A stretch of 64,000 nucleotides of DNA. It comes from Afipia sp. 1NLS2 (GTDB taxonomy: Bacteria > Pseudomonadota > Alphaproteobacteria > Rhizobiales > Xanthobacteraceae). The position numbers and the translations under genes were made by a program. Shown here piece by piece: positions 47,768 through 56,723 of this stretch (position 1 is its first letter; each line of letters starts with the position of its first letter). The notes under the pieces are model-generated. The model did no database searches. It was given only the letters and a program-made list of their open reading frames with translations, and was not told the origin of the DNA. The stretch spans positions 310,001-374,000 of the forward strand of contig NZ_ADVZ01000003.1 of NCBI RefSeq assembly GCF_000178995.1. Reading direction: 5' to 3'.

Positions 47768-49018
47768 ATGACTGACATGAAACATACGGCCTTCTTTCCG
47801 CTCTCCCGCCGCGCCACCTTGAAGGGCCTTGGTGCCGGGGCCAGCCTGCTTGCAATGCCGTGGGTCGCGCGTGCGCAGGGCGGTGACACCATCAAGATCG
47901 GATTTCCGATGCCGCTCACAGGCCCATACGCGGCGGAGGCAAAGGATCAGGTGAAAAGCGCGCAGCTTGCGGTTCAGCAGATCAACGACAAGGGTGGCGT
48001 CGCCGGCCGCAAGGTCGAATTGCTGGTGCGTGACGACAAGCTCAATGCCGGAGAGGCTGCGACGCGCGCTCTGGAATTGATCGAAAACGATAAAGTCAGC
48101 GCCATTGTCGGTGCGTTGTCGAGCGCGATTCAGCTTGCGACCAACGAAGTCACCCGTGCCCGTGGAGTGCTTTATATTTCCATCAGTCAGTCCGACAGCA
48201 TCAACGAGGTGAAGGATTTCAGCAAGTACACCTTCCACGAGGCGTTGAACCCCACCATGACCACGGCAGCAGTGGCGAAGCACACTTTCAAGAAAGGGGC
48301 CAAGATCGCTTATCTCGCGGCCGACTATGCCTATGGCCACGAAATGGTGCGTGGGTTCAAGCGCGCGGGAGATGCGATCGGAGCCGTGACCGTCGGGGAA
48401 ATCCTGCATCCGATCGGAGCGCCGGATTACTCGACTTTCATTCCGCGCATCAGTGCAATGAAGCCGGATATTCTCTGTATCTGCAATTTCGGGCGCGACC
48501 AGGCCAACTCGATCAAGCAGGCGGTCGATTTCGGCCTCAAGGACCAGATGAAGATTGTCGTGCCGGTTATCCTGCATAACCAGCGGCTGGCTGTCGGCCC
48601 CGATGTATTCGAGGGCGTTATCGGCGGCTCGAACTATTATTGGGGCATGGAGGATACGGTTCCCTCCGCCAAGGCTTTCAACGATGCCTTCCGCGCGACG
48701 CATGGTGGCGCCACGCCGACCGACTATGGCGCCTACGGCTACACCGGCGTGATGTCGTTGTTGCTTGCGATGCAGGCCGCCGGCGGCACGGTCACCGACA
48801 AGATGGTCACGTCGCTTGAAGGGTTGAAGTACGACGTCGCCAAGGGGTCGCAATATTATCGCAAATGCGATCACCAGTCGGTGCAGTCGGTTCTTGTTCT
48901 GGAATCGAAGAAGAAGGCCGAGATGAAGAGTGATCTCGATCTCTTCAAGATTCTGGCGACCGAACCGGCCTCCGAAAGCGTGCTGCGCAGCTGCGCAGAA
49001 CTCGGCTTCCCGACCTGA
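47768..49018 (+). CDS. ABC importer substrate-binding protein (branched-chain/HAAT type), Tat-exported
   Basis: The 416-residue periplasmic receptor has a twin-arginine leader (SRRATLKGLGAGASLLAMPWVARA, about 13-36). The bilobed Peripla_BP_6 fold follows, with IKIGFPMPLTGPYAAEA at the start of the mature chain. GGAGG lies 5-6 bases before the ATG. It is followed directly by its permeases and ATPases. The ligand probably is the hydroxylase substrate or a relative. The Tat signal is less usual for this family, where Sec leaders dominate. Confidence 0.9.
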   Translation: MTDMKHTAFFPLSRRATLKGLGAGASLLAMPWVARAQGGDTIKIGFPMPLTGPYAAEAKDQVKSAQLAVQQINDKGGVAGRKVELLVRDDKLNAGEAATRALELIENDKVSAIVGALSSAIQLATNEVTRARGVLYISISQSDSINEVKDFSKYTFHEALNPTMTTAAVAKHTFKKGAKIAYLAADYAYGHEMVRGFKRAGDAIGAVTVGEILHPIGAPDYSTFIPRISAMKPDILCICNFGRDQANSIKQAVDFGLKDQMKIVVPVILHNQRLAVGPDVFEGVIGGSNYYWGMEDTVPSAKAFNDAFRATHGGATPTDYGAYGYTGVMSLLLAMQAAGGTVTDKMVTSLEGLKYDVAKGSQYYRKCDHQSVQSVLVLESKKKAEMKSDLDLFKILATEPASESVLRSCAELGFPT

Positions 49019-49031
49019 CGGTATTGAGTGG

Positions 49032-49910
49032 ATGATGGACTTTAGCCTCATCGCCATGCAGTTGTTCTCGGGGATCGCGCTCGGCGCGATCCTCGTGATG
49101 GCTGCGCTCGGCCTGTCGATTATTTTCGGCATGCTGGGAGTCGTGAATTTCTCGCATGGTGCCATGTTCATGGTGGGTGCGTATGCCGGGCTGTGGGTTG
49201 CGTCGCTCACCGGCAGCTTCTGGTGGGGCTTGCTGGTTGCGCCGCTTACCATTGGTGTGTTCGGCATGGCGGTGGAGTTTTTGCTGATCCGCCCGCTTTA
49301 TGGCCGTTCCGTCGATGATCCTCTGCTACTGACCTTTGGCCTCGGTTACGTGCTGGTTGAAGCCGTACGCATTGTGTTCGGCAGCGACGGGATCCCATTC
49401 CCGACGCCCTCGCAGTTACGCGGAGTGGTGAATCTCGGCATCGGCTATTTTCCGATCTATCGATTGTTCGTCATTGGCGTGGTCGGCGTAATTTTACTGA
49501 CGCTGTGGCTGTTGCTGGAAAAGACGAAATTCGGCCTGATCGTGCGCGCAGGGGCTCGCGATCCGCAGATCATGCGCGTGCTGGGTGTCGATATCGGCAA
49601 GGTCTGGCTACTGGTCTTCGGTCTGGGTGTCGGTCTCACGGCGCTTGGCGGCGTGCTTGCTGCGCCGATGCGCACGGTCAATCCCGAGATGGGATCGCTG
49701 GTGCTGGCCGAAGCGTTTGTCGTCACCGTGATCGGCGGCATGGGGTCGCTGGCCGGGTCCGTGGTTGCGGGGCTGGTTGTCGGCATTGCGGTCAGCATGA
49801 CATCGTTGATCGCGCCGGAGATGGCGCAGATCGTCATGTTCGCGCTGATGGCGCTCATCCTCCTGGTCCGTCCGCAGGGCCTGTTCGGAAAATCGGGCGC
49901 TCACGCATGA
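49032..49910 (+). CDS. ABC importer permease, LivH type (system 1)
   Basis: The 292-residue inner-membrane permease has about eight helices. The LivH motif GIALGAILVMAALGLSIIFGMLGVVNFSHGAMFM lies near the N-terminus, and ALGGVLAAPM with VIGGMGSLAGSVVAGL forms the EAA-like region. ATGs at 49032 and 49035 are both possible behind GAGTGG. It ends with an ATGA overlap to LivM. It belongs to the TetR-controlled operon by spacing. Confidence 0.92.
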   Translation: MMDFSLIAMQLFSGIALGAILVMAALGLSIIFGMLGVVNFSHGAMFMVGAYAGLWVASLTGSFWWGLLVAPLTIGVFGMAVEFLLIRPLYGRSVDDPLLLTFGLGYVLVEAVRIVFGSDGIPFPTPSQLRGVVNLGIGYFPIYRLFVIGVVGVILLTLWLLLEKTKFGLIVRAGARDPQIMRVLGVDIGKVWLLVFGLGVGLTALGGVLAAPMRTVNPEMGSLVLAEAFVVTVIGGMGSLAGSVVAGLVVGIAVSMTSLIAPEMAQIVMFALMALILLVRPQGLFGKSGAHA

Positions 49911-50923
49911 CCGACATCAATCCTGTCGCATCGCCGCTGGCGTCAGCAGATCGCGCACCGACGAATCTCACCGTCACAAGCGGATGGCGAGCACGGCTTA
50001 TGAAATGGCGGGTGCCGCTGTCGATTCTCGCACTCTGCGTGCTGCCGTGGGTGTTGCCGTCGAAGGCTCTCGCGGTGAACGTGCTGATCTATGGCGTGGT
50101 GTGCGTCGGCTATAATCTGCTGTTCGGCTATACCGGCCTGCTGTCATTCGGCCATGCTGCGTTTTTCGGTGCTGGCGCCTACATCACCGGCATCGCGATC
50201 GTGCATTTTGGGTTGCCCTGGTACGCGGCGGTGGTGCTCGGAGTTCTCGGCGGCGGGCTTCTGGCATTGGTGATCGGCGCGCTGTCCATACGCACCCGCG
50301 GCATCTACTTTGCCATGGTGACGCTCGCGCTGGCGCAACTCGTCTACTATGTCGCGTTGCAGGCATCGAACTGGACCGGCGGTGAAAATGGTCTGCGCGG
50401 CTTTACCGTCAGCAAGATCGATCTGTTTGGCCTTCAGATCAATTTTCTCGATCCGCTACAGAAATATTATGTGCTGATGGCGTTTGCAGGGCTGGCGCTT
50501 TGGTTTGTCTCGCGGATTCTGAATTCGCCGTTCGGGGCAGTCATCGAGGCAATACGCGAGAACGAAACCCGGGCACGGGCCTGCGGCTATAATGTCGAGC
50601 GGGCGAAGCTCATGTCGTTCACGCTATCCGGCCTGATCTGCGCGCTGGCCGGAACGCTGTCGGCGATGCATCTCGCCATCGTGCCGCTCGATTCATTGCA
50701 CTACCAGACATCGGGCATGATCGTGATGATGACGCTCCTCGGAGGCGCGGGCTCGTTTTTCGGGCCCTTCGTCGGTGCATTGGCGTTTCTGCTGATGGAA
50801 GACGTGTTCTCGATCTGGACGTCGCACTGGCAGATCGTCGTCGGCTCGGTGTTCATTCTATTCGTGCTGTTCCTGCCGAAGGGAATCTGGGGAGCATTAT
50901 TGGCATGGAGGGTGCCGAAATGA
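49907..50923 (+). CDS. ABC importer permease, LivM type (system 1)
   Basis: The 338-residue inner-membrane permease starts MTDINPVASPLASADRAP. The first 45 residues are soluble and longer than usual. LLFGYTGLLSFGHAAFFGAGAY and ENETRARACGYNVERAKLMSF are the conserved LivM blocks. It overlaps LivH and LivG by 4 bp at each end (ATGA), indicating translational coupling. It forms the membrane channel with the 49032 gene product. Confidence 0.92.
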   Translation: MTDINPVASPLASADRAPTNLTVTSGWRARLMKWRVPLSILALCVLPWVLPSKALAVNVLIYGVVCVGYNLLFGYTGLLSFGHAAFFGAGAYITGIAIVHFGLPWYAAVVLGVLGGGLLALVIGALSIRTRGIYFAMVTLALAQLVYYVALQASNWTGGENGLRGFTVSKIDLFGLQINFLDPLQKYYVLMAFAGLALWFVSRILNSPFGAVIEAIRENETRARACGYNVERAKLMSFTLSGLICALAGTLSAMHLAIVPLDSLHYQTSGMIVMMTLLGGAGSFFGPFVGALAFLLMEDVFSIWTSHWQIVVGSVFILFVLFLPKGIWGALLAWRVPK

Positions 50924-51675
50924 GCGAGCACCTTCTTTCCGTCGAGAATATCGGCCGTACTTTCGGCGGTTTCAAAGCCCTTGAAGGGATCACGGCAAAT
51001 TTCGAGCAGAACAAGGTTACGGCAGTCATCGGACCGAACGGCGCGGGGAAGAGCACCTTCTTTAATGTGCTGTCGGGTGTGCTGGCGCCATCCACCGGCC
51101 GTATCACCTACAAGGGCAAGGACCTCACCGGAACGCCCCAGCATCGCTTCGTACATCTTGGCATCGCGCGCTCATATCAGATCACAAACATCTTTCCGCT
51201 TCTCACGGTTCATGAAAATGTGCGTGTTGCAGCGCAGGCGCTGCATTCGCGTTACAACATCTGGACAAATCGCGATCGGCTCAAGAACCTTGATGAGAGA
51301 GCCGACACTGTATTGAACGCCGTCGGCCTGTATGAGCGCCGTCATACAGTGGCAAAGTTTCTCGCACACGGTCAGCAACGCGCGCTTGAAATTGCCGTTG
51401 CGCTGGTCGCCGATCCTCAACTGCTGCTGCTCGATGAGCCGACGGCGGGCATGGGGCCGGAGGAAACCAAGGAGATGGTTGCCTTGATTGAGCGGCTCGC
51501 GGCTGAGCGGACCATCCTGCTGGTCGAGCACAAGATGAAAATGATCCTTGGCCTCAGCGATCGCATCCTGGTGCTGCACCATGGCAAGCTGATTGCCGAT
51601 GGATCGCCGCAGCAAATTCAATCGGACCCCGAAGTGCGCCGCGTCTACCTGGGGCAAAGTCATGGCTATGCTTGA
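50920..51675 (+). CDS. ABC importer ATPase, LivG type (system 1)
   Basis: The 251-residue ATPase has Walker A GPNGAGKST (about 37-45), Walker B LLLLDEPTAGM and the H-loop VEHKM. The ABC signature is degenerate here: LAHGQQRALEIAVAL replaces the usual LSYGxQR/LSGG form, as in other LivG proteins. GGAGGGTG precedes the ATG at 50920. It overlaps LivM by 4 bp. Confidence 0.92.
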   Translation: MSEHLLSVENIGRTFGGFKALEGITANFEQNKVTAVIGPNGAGKSTFFNVLSGVLAPSTGRITYKGKDLTGTPQHRFVHLGIARSYQITNIFPLLTVHENVRVAAQALHSRYNIWTNRDRLKNLDERADTVLNAVGLYERRHTVAKFLAHGQQRALEIAVALVADPQLLLLDEPTAGMGPEETKEMVALIERLAAERTILLVEHKMKMILGLSDRILVLHHGKLIADGSPQQIQSDPEVRRVYLGQSHGYA

Positions 51676-52372
51676 AGTCAAGAAACTGAATGCCTGGTAT
51701 GGCGCAAGCCATGTGCTGCATGGCGTATCGTTTTCTGTCGAACCGGGTGAGATTGTCGCGCTTGTCGGCCGCAACGGTGCGGGCAAGACAACGACTATTC
51801 GCACTGTTATGGGCCTGATGCAGCGCGCCTCCGGGGATGTCGCGTTCGACGGCCGCGAAATCATGCCGCTTGCGGCACACGAGCGTTTCCGGATCGGTCT
51901 TGCCTATGTGCCGGAGGAGCGCCGTATCGTTCCGGGACTGACGGTGCGCGAAAATCTCCGGCTCGGCCTTTTGGCGAGCGACAGCAATATCAATGAGCGT
52001 GCCGCAATCGATGAGATTGCGGAAATCTTCCCGCGGCTAAAAGAGCGTCTTGATCAGCAGGGTTCGACCATGTCGGGCGGGGAGCAGCAGATGCTTGCCA
52101 TTGCCCGCGCGATGATCGCCAAACCGAAGATGATTCTGCTCGACGAACCATCAGAAGGCATCATGCCGGTATTGGTCGAGGAGATGGGTGTTTTGTTCCG
52201 GCGTCTGCGCGACTCCGGTGTGACGTTGCTTCTCGTGGAGCAGAACGTCGAATGGGCGCTGCGGCTGGCGAGCCGGGCGATCATTATCGATCAGGGTGAA
52301 ATCGTCTACGAAAGCAGCTCAGCGGCTCTCCTTGCTGACAAGGATATTCAGGATCGCTACTGCGCGGTCTGA
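51662..52372 (+). CDS. ABC importer ATPase, LivF type (system 1)
   Basis: The 236-residue ATPase has Walker A GRNGAGKTT, the signature MSGGEQQMLAIARAM, Walker B ILLDEPSEGIMP and VEQNVEWAL. The start at 51662 overlaps LivG by 14 bp; a second ATG lies at 51668. It completes the five-gene importer that follows the hydroxylase subunits. It is 27 bp from the CoxG-like gene. Confidence 0.92.
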   Translation: MAMLEVKKLNAWYGASHVLHGVSFSVEPGEIVALVGRNGAGKTTTIRTVMGLMQRASGDVAFDGREIMPLAAHERFRIGLAYVPEERRIVPGLTVRENLRLGLLASDSNINERAAIDEIAEIFPRLKERLDQQGSTMSGGEQQMLAIARAMIAKPKMILLDEPSEGIMPVLVEEMGVLFRRLRDSGVTLLLVEQNVEWALRLASRAIIIDQGEIVYESSSAALLADKDIQDRYCAV

Positions 52373-52399
52373 CGTCGCGAACGGATTAAGGAACATGAT

Positions 52400-52849
52400 A
52401 TGGAAATGAACGGTAGCGAGCGGATTGCCGCATCGAAGGAGGTGGTCTGGGCAGCGTTGAACGATCCGGCGATCTTGCAGCAATGCATTCCCGGATGCCA
52501 GAAGCTGGAAAAGGCGTCAGACAGCGAGATGACGGCGACCGTGACGCTCAAGGTGGGGCCGGTCAAGGCTTCGTTCAACGGTAAGGTCACCCTGTCGGAT
52601 ATCGATGCGCCGAACAGCTATCGCATCACCGGTGAGGGGGCAGGCGGTGTTGCTGGATTCGCCAAGGGGGGCGCAAATGTGCGTCTTGAACAGGACGCCG
52701 ACATAACCGTGCTGCATTATGACGTCGATGCACAGGTCGGCGGCAAGATTGCCCAGCTTGGAAGCCGCCTGATCGATTCAACGGCAAAGAAGCTCGCAGG
52801 TGAGTTTTTCGCGAAGTTCGGGAATGTTGTGACCGGAACGGCTGGATGA
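52400..52849 (+). CDS. CoxG-like SRPBCC family protein
   Basis: The 149-residue SRPBCC (START-like) protein has the CoxG opening MEMNGSERIAASKEVVWAALNDP and the core LKVGPVKASFNGKVTLSDIDAP. In CO dehydrogenase clusters CoxG is linked to membrane attachment of the Mo enzyme. CoxG-like proteins accompany many other Mo hydroxylases. The usual C-terminal transmembrane anchor is absent: the chain ends GNVVTGTAG. It probably aids the 44-48 kb hydroxylase. Confidence 0.85.
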   Translation: MEMNGSERIAASKEVVWAALNDPAILQQCIPGCQKLEKASDSEMTATVTLKVGPVKASFNGKVTLSDIDAPNSYRITGEGAGGVAGFAKGGANVRLEQDADITVLHYDVDAQVGGKIAQLGSRLIDSTAKKLAGEFFAKFGNVVTGTAG

Positions 52850-52938
52850 ATGCCTGAGGCGGCCAATCAATGTCCTCTTCTGGCGCTTTCCCGACGTTCG
52901 CTCACTGAGCACAAACAAGATCGTGCCAGAAAATGCCA

Positions 52939-52964
52939 ATTGAGGAAGGTAAAACTTCCTCAAT
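52939..52964. repeat. perfect 10-bp inverted repeat between convergent genes
   Basis: ATTGAGGAAG, the loop GTAAAA and CTTCCTCAAT lie between coxG (plus) and the aldehyde dehydrogenase (minus). It is terminator-like in position but has no T-run, so it may be an RNA processing hairpin or a protein site. Confidence 0.45.
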
Positions 52965-53015
52965 CGCACTATCCAGACCCGACATCAATTGTAGCCTTTA
53001 AGAGCGGTGCCGCGG

Positions 53016-54545
53016 TCAATTCAGTCGCTGCTGTGTCGTTTGTTCGTACCAGTCGAACGGCTGGTCGGTCATGTTGACCATCACGCTCTTAACTTCGAAG
53101 TGGTCGTCGAAGGACTCAGGCCCAAATTCGCGGCCGACGCCTGAAAGTTTGACGCCGCCCCAAGGCGAGGCCGGGTCGAGCCGATGGTGGTCGTTGATCC
53201 AAACGATGCCACATTGCAACGCGCTGGCGACACGATGAGCGCGCGAGACATCCTTGGTGCGGATGGCGGCGGCAAGTCCGAACGGCGAGTCGTTCGCCAG
53301 CGCGATGGCTTCTTCTTCACTTGAGAACGGCGTGATCGAGGTGAAGGGGCCGAACACCTCTTCCTGGAAGATGCGCATCTTCGCGCTGACGTCCGCAAAA
53401 ACAGTCGGCTCCACGAAGTAGCCGCCGCTGTTCGACATATGCTTCGGAACGCCGCCGCCCGCGACCAGGCGCGCGCCTTCGTCGAGACCGAACTTCACGT
53501 AATTCAGCACGCGCTGGCGCTGCTTTTCCGAGATCACCGGGCCGAGTTGCGTGGTGGTTTCGGTGGGATCACCGATGCGGATGGATTTTGCCTTTTTCGC
53601 CAGTTTATCGACGAACTCGTCATAGACGTCTTTATGTACGATCTGCCGGCTGCCGCAGACGCAGGTCTGGCCCGCGCCGATGAAGGCGCCGAACGCGGCA
53701 TAGTTGACGGCGCGATCCACGTCGAAATCCGGGAAGGTCAGCACTGGCGTCTTGCCGCCGAGTTCGAGTGTTTGATGCGCGAAGATGCGGCCCGCATGCG
53801 CGCCTGCGATTTGTCCGGCTTCGGTGCCGCCCGTCAGAACCAGCTTGTTGTAATCGGGATGTTCGCAAAGCGCCTTGCCGGTGGTCGGGCCAAGGCCGGT
53901 GACAATGTTGAAGACTCCGTCCGGCAGGCCGGCTTCGGAGAAAATGCGCGCCAGCGCCAGCGTGGTCAGCGGCGTGTATTCGGAAGGCTTGACTACGGTG
54001 GTGCAGCCCGAGGCGAAAACCGGCGCAAGACTTTTCGACAAGATCATCAGCGGATGATTGAAGGGCGTGCAGTTGGCGACAACGCCGACCGGCCGCCGCA
54101 GCGTGTAGTTGAGATACTCGCCCTCGACCGGGATCACCGCATCGCGCCGCGCGAGCGCCAGACCGGCATTGTAGCGGAAGAAATCGGGTACGCGGCGGAG
54201 CTGGGCGCGTGTCTCGTTGACCGGCCTGCCGTTGTTGATGGTCTCAAGCTGATAGAGTTCGTCGAGATTGGCCTCGAACGCATCGGCGAGCTTGTTCACC
54301 AGCCGGGCCCGCGTGCGAACCGGCATGCTCGCCCAATCCTTTCCTTCAAAAGCGCGGCGGGCGCTTTTCATTGCGCGATCGACGTCCCTTGCGGTGCCGT
54401 GCGCGATCCTGGCGATGATGTCGCCGGTGGCCGGGTTGTGGACAGCAAGCGTCTCGGAGGTTTCGCTGGCCACCTCGCGGCCGTCGATGAAAAGTCCGTG
54501 TGTTTCGATATTTTTTGCAGATTGCGGGTTCGCTTGGACAGACAT
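53016..54545 (-). CDS. NAD(P)-dependent aldehyde dehydrogenase
   Basis: The 509-residue protein has the catalytic pair E261 (LELGGK) and C295 (GAGQTC), and N159 in the ANCTPFNHP segment. It oxidises an aldehyde to the acid, presumably an intermediate of the pathway here. The start at 54545 is fixed by GGAGG 5 bases upstream; the frame is open beyond. A GntR regulator precedes it by 20 bp on the same strand, making a small operon. The substrate is not predictable. Confidence 0.92.
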   Translation of the reverse strand: MSVQANPQSAKNIETHGLFIDGREVASETSETLAVHNPATGDIIARIAHGTARDVDRAMKSARRAFEGKDWASMPVRTRARLVNKLADAFEANLDELYQLETINNGRPVNETRAQLRRVPDFFRYNAGLALARRDAVIPVEGEYLNYTLRRPVGVVANCTPFNHPLMILSKSLAPVFASGCTTVVKPSEYTPLTTLALARIFSEAGLPDGVFNIVTGLGPTTGKALCEHPDYNKLVLTGGTEAGQIAGAHAGRIFAHQTLELGGKTPVLTFPDFDVDRAVNYAAFGAFIGAGQTCVCGSRQIVHKDVYDEFVDKLAKKAKSIRIGDPTETTTQLGPVISEKQRQRVLNYVKFGLDEGARLVAGGGVPKHMSNSGGYFVEPTVFADVSAKMRIFQEEVFGPFTSITPFSSEEEAIALANDSPFGLAAAIRTKDVSRAHRVASALQCGIVWINDHHRLDPASPWGGVKLSGVGREFGPESFDDHFEVKSVMVNMTDQPFDWYEQTTQQRLN

Positions 54546-54565
54546 GTAACCTCCGATGGTACGCA

Positions 54566-55231
54566 CTATGCTTGCAGCACAGCCCATTCGAGAGCTGCGC
54601 TGAAACGCTTCACTGCCGCGGTGACGTGTTTTTTCATCAGGTTGGCGGCGAGGCGCGAATTGCGCGCCTGCAATGCCGTGATGATGGCGCTGTGTTCTTC
54701 GGCAAGCTTGTCGGGGTTGTGCCCGCGCAAGGAGGCGACGCTCATCCGGGTGAGGCGGTCGGCCTCCTCGATGAGGTCGCAGGTTGTGCGCGTCATCCGG
54801 CCATTGCCGGAGCATCGCGCGAGTGCACAGTGAAAGTCGCGATTGTAGGCGATGAATTCGCTTTCGGACTTGCCGTGAAAATGGCGGAACCGGTCCAGGG
54901 CCTTCAACTGTTCGTCGCTGGCGTTCTTTGCGGCCTCGACGACACACGCGACTTCGAGCGCGCAGCGGAATGTGAACATGTCGCGCGCGTCGGTCAGGGA
55001 GATCGGCGACACGCGATAGCCCTGACGCGGCATGACGGTCACGAGTCCGTCGCGCACGAGATGCTGAAGGGCTTCGCGGACAGGCGATTTGCTGACCTCG
55101 AACTGCTGCGCGAGCTCCTGTTCGCGCAGGTCGGTGCCCGGCGGCAGCTCGCAGGTGAGGATACCGCGCTTTAGCTCGTCGTAGATTCGTGTCCCGTGCA
55201 TGACGGCCGGGGCCAAGGTTTGATCGCTCAT
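54566..55231 (-). CDS. GntR family regulator (FCD type)
   Basis: The 221-residue protein has a winged helix-turn-helix at about 15-78 (LREQELAQQFEVSKSPVREALQHLVRDGLV) and an FCD ligand domain. D101-type aspartate and histidine ligands are suggested by YNRDFHCALA and EEHSAI. It lies between the aldehyde dehydrogenase and the second importer. It is therefore well placed to control both, responding to an organic acid as FCD proteins do. Confidence 0.9.
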   Translation of the reverse strand: MSDQTLAPAVMHGTRIYDELKRGILTCELPPGTDLREQELAQQFEVSKSPVREALQHLVRDGLVTVMPRQGYRVSPISLTDARDMFTFRCALEVACVVEAAKNASDEQLKALDRFRHFHGKSESEFIAYNRDFHCALARCSGNGRMTRTTCDLIEEADRLTRMSVASLRGHNPDKLAEEHSAIITALQARNSRLAANLMKKHVTAAVKRFSAALEWAVLQA

Positions 55232-55325
55232 ATTTAGTCTTCTAAGATATTACAACATTGCCGTAAAGGGCATTTGTCTCGATAGACTGGCGATGGTTGT
55301 TGACGATAAAATCAAGCATATCATT

Positions 55326-55352
55326 TTGATTTATATTATTAAAATGTATAAT
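55326..55352 (+). promoter_or_regulatory. candidate promoter of the second importer operon
   Basis: TTGATT (55326-55331), a 15-bp spacer and a perfect TATAAT (55347-55352) sit in the very AT-rich region between the GntR gene and the substrate-binding protein. The short spacer suggests an activator or a regulated promoter. The rest of the 241-bp gap shows no clear dyad for GntR. Confidence 0.4.
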
Positions 55353-55472
55353 CTGCAAATAAGCCAAAATGGATTGGTGCTTTGATCTTGACTCATTTCG
55401 AAGCAAAGTGACATCTTACAAAAATAAAAAAATAGAAATCTGATACGTCAGAGTTAGTCGGGAGCGAAAACG

Positions 55473-56699
55473 ATGATGCGGTCAAGCGTTCTGGTTTCAG
55501 CGGCCGTGGCGGCCCTGCTGGTGTGCACTCTGCCGGTCGAGGCTGCGGACACCGGCCCGCTCAAGGTCGGTTTCCTGACGGTTCGGTCGGGCGCGCTGGC
55601 CGCCGGCGGCCGGCAGATGGAGGAAGGGCTGAAGCTCTGCATCGATGAGCATCACGGCGAAATGGCCGGCCGCAAGATCGAGGTGATTACCGCCGATACG
55701 GCAGGGCAACCCGCAGTCACCAAGACCAAGGCGCAGGAACTGGTCGAGCGCGACGGCGCTCAGGTTCTGATCGGCCCGCTTGCCGCATTCGAGGCCCTCG
55801 CCATCGACGAATATATCCGGCAGACCAAGACACCGATCATCTCGCCTTCGGCAGCTGCGGAAGATCTCACCCAACGCAAACCCAACCCGTGGTTCGTGCG
55901 CGCGGTCGGCACATCGGCGCAGCCGTATCATCCGTTCGGGGAGTATGCCGCCAAGGAATTGCACTACAAGAAGATCGCGATCATCGCCGACGACTTTGCG
56001 TTCGGCCATGAAATCGCGGCAGGCTTCCAGCGCACGTTCGAGCAGAACGGCGGTAAGGTGGTTCAGAAGCTGTGGTCTCCGCTCAACACCGCGGAGTATG
56101 GCACTTACATCACGCAGATCGACCCAAGCGTCGACGCTGTTTTCGCGGCTTTCGCCGGCGGCAACGGCATCAAGTTCCTCAGCGAGTACAAGAACTACGG
56201 CATGCAGAAGCCGGTGCTCGGCTCCATGACCACGGTGGATGAAGGCATCCTCAAGCGCATGGGCGATGAAGCGCTCGGGGTGATTTCCGCGGGCTGGTAC
56301 AGCGCCGCGACCGATACGCCGACCAACAAGAAATTCGTCGCGGCGATGCGCAAGGCCTATGGCGCTGATCCTGGCTATTATTCCGTCGGCGCCTACATGG
56401 CCTGTCAATTCCTCAACAACGCGCTTGAGCAGGTGAAGGGCGACACGTCGAACAAGGAGGCTTTCATGAAGGCCTTGCGCAACGTCAACATCACCGACAG
56501 TCCGTATGGACCCGTGAAGATCGACAAGTACGGCCAGCCGCTTCTCGACATCACCATCCGCAAGGTCGAGAAGAAGGATGGCCGGTTGCAGAATGTCGTC
56601 ATCAAGACCTATCCGGCCGTGAGCCAGTTCTGGACCTACGGCGCGGAGGAGTTCCTCAAGAGTCCGGTTTATTCACGCGACTGGGCGCCGGCGAAGTAA
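55473..56699 (+). CDS. ABC importer substrate-binding protein (system 2)
   Basis: The 408-residue periplasmic receptor has a Sec signal peptide (about 1-24, cleaved after VEA). The Peripla_BP_6 fold starts LKVGFLTVRSGALAAGGRQMEEGLKL. Only moderate similarity to the 47768 receptor is visible, so it probably binds a different ligand. Members of this branch include aromatic-acid receptors. Two ATGs (55473 and 55476) begin the frame. Confidence 0.9.
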   Translation: MMRSSVLVSAAVAALLVCTLPVEAADTGPLKVGFLTVRSGALAAGGRQMEEGLKLCIDEHHGEMAGRKIEVITADTAGQPAVTKTKAQELVERDGAQVLIGPLAAFEALAIDEYIRQTKTPIISPSAAAEDLTQRKPNPWFVRAVGTSAQPYHPFGEYAAKELHYKKIAIIADDFAFGHEIAAGFQRTFEQNGGKVVQKLWSPLNTAEYGTYITQIDPSVDAVFAAFAGGNGIKFLSEYKNYGMQKPVLGSMTTVDEGILKRMGDEALGVISAGWYSAATDTPTNKKFVAAMRKAYGADPGYYSVGAYMACQFLNNALEQVKGDTSNKEAFMKALRNVNITDSPYGPVKIDKYGQPLLDITIRKVEKKDGRLQNVVIKTYPAVSQFWTYGAEEFLKSPVYSRDWAPAK

Positions 56700-56723
56700 T
56701 TCGCGCCGCCGGGAGGGATTCGC

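Noticed and set aside
43990-52849. CO dehydrogenase (cox) operon
   Set aside because: Subunit order and CoxG-like protein resemble cox genes, but the large subunit lacks the AYxCSFR loop and no CoxD/E/F maturation genes are present.
53439-54833. Long plus-strand frame (464 codons) across the aldehyde dehydrogenase
   Set aside because: It is antisense to a clear enzyme with all catalytic residues; this is a shadow frame caused by high third-position GC.
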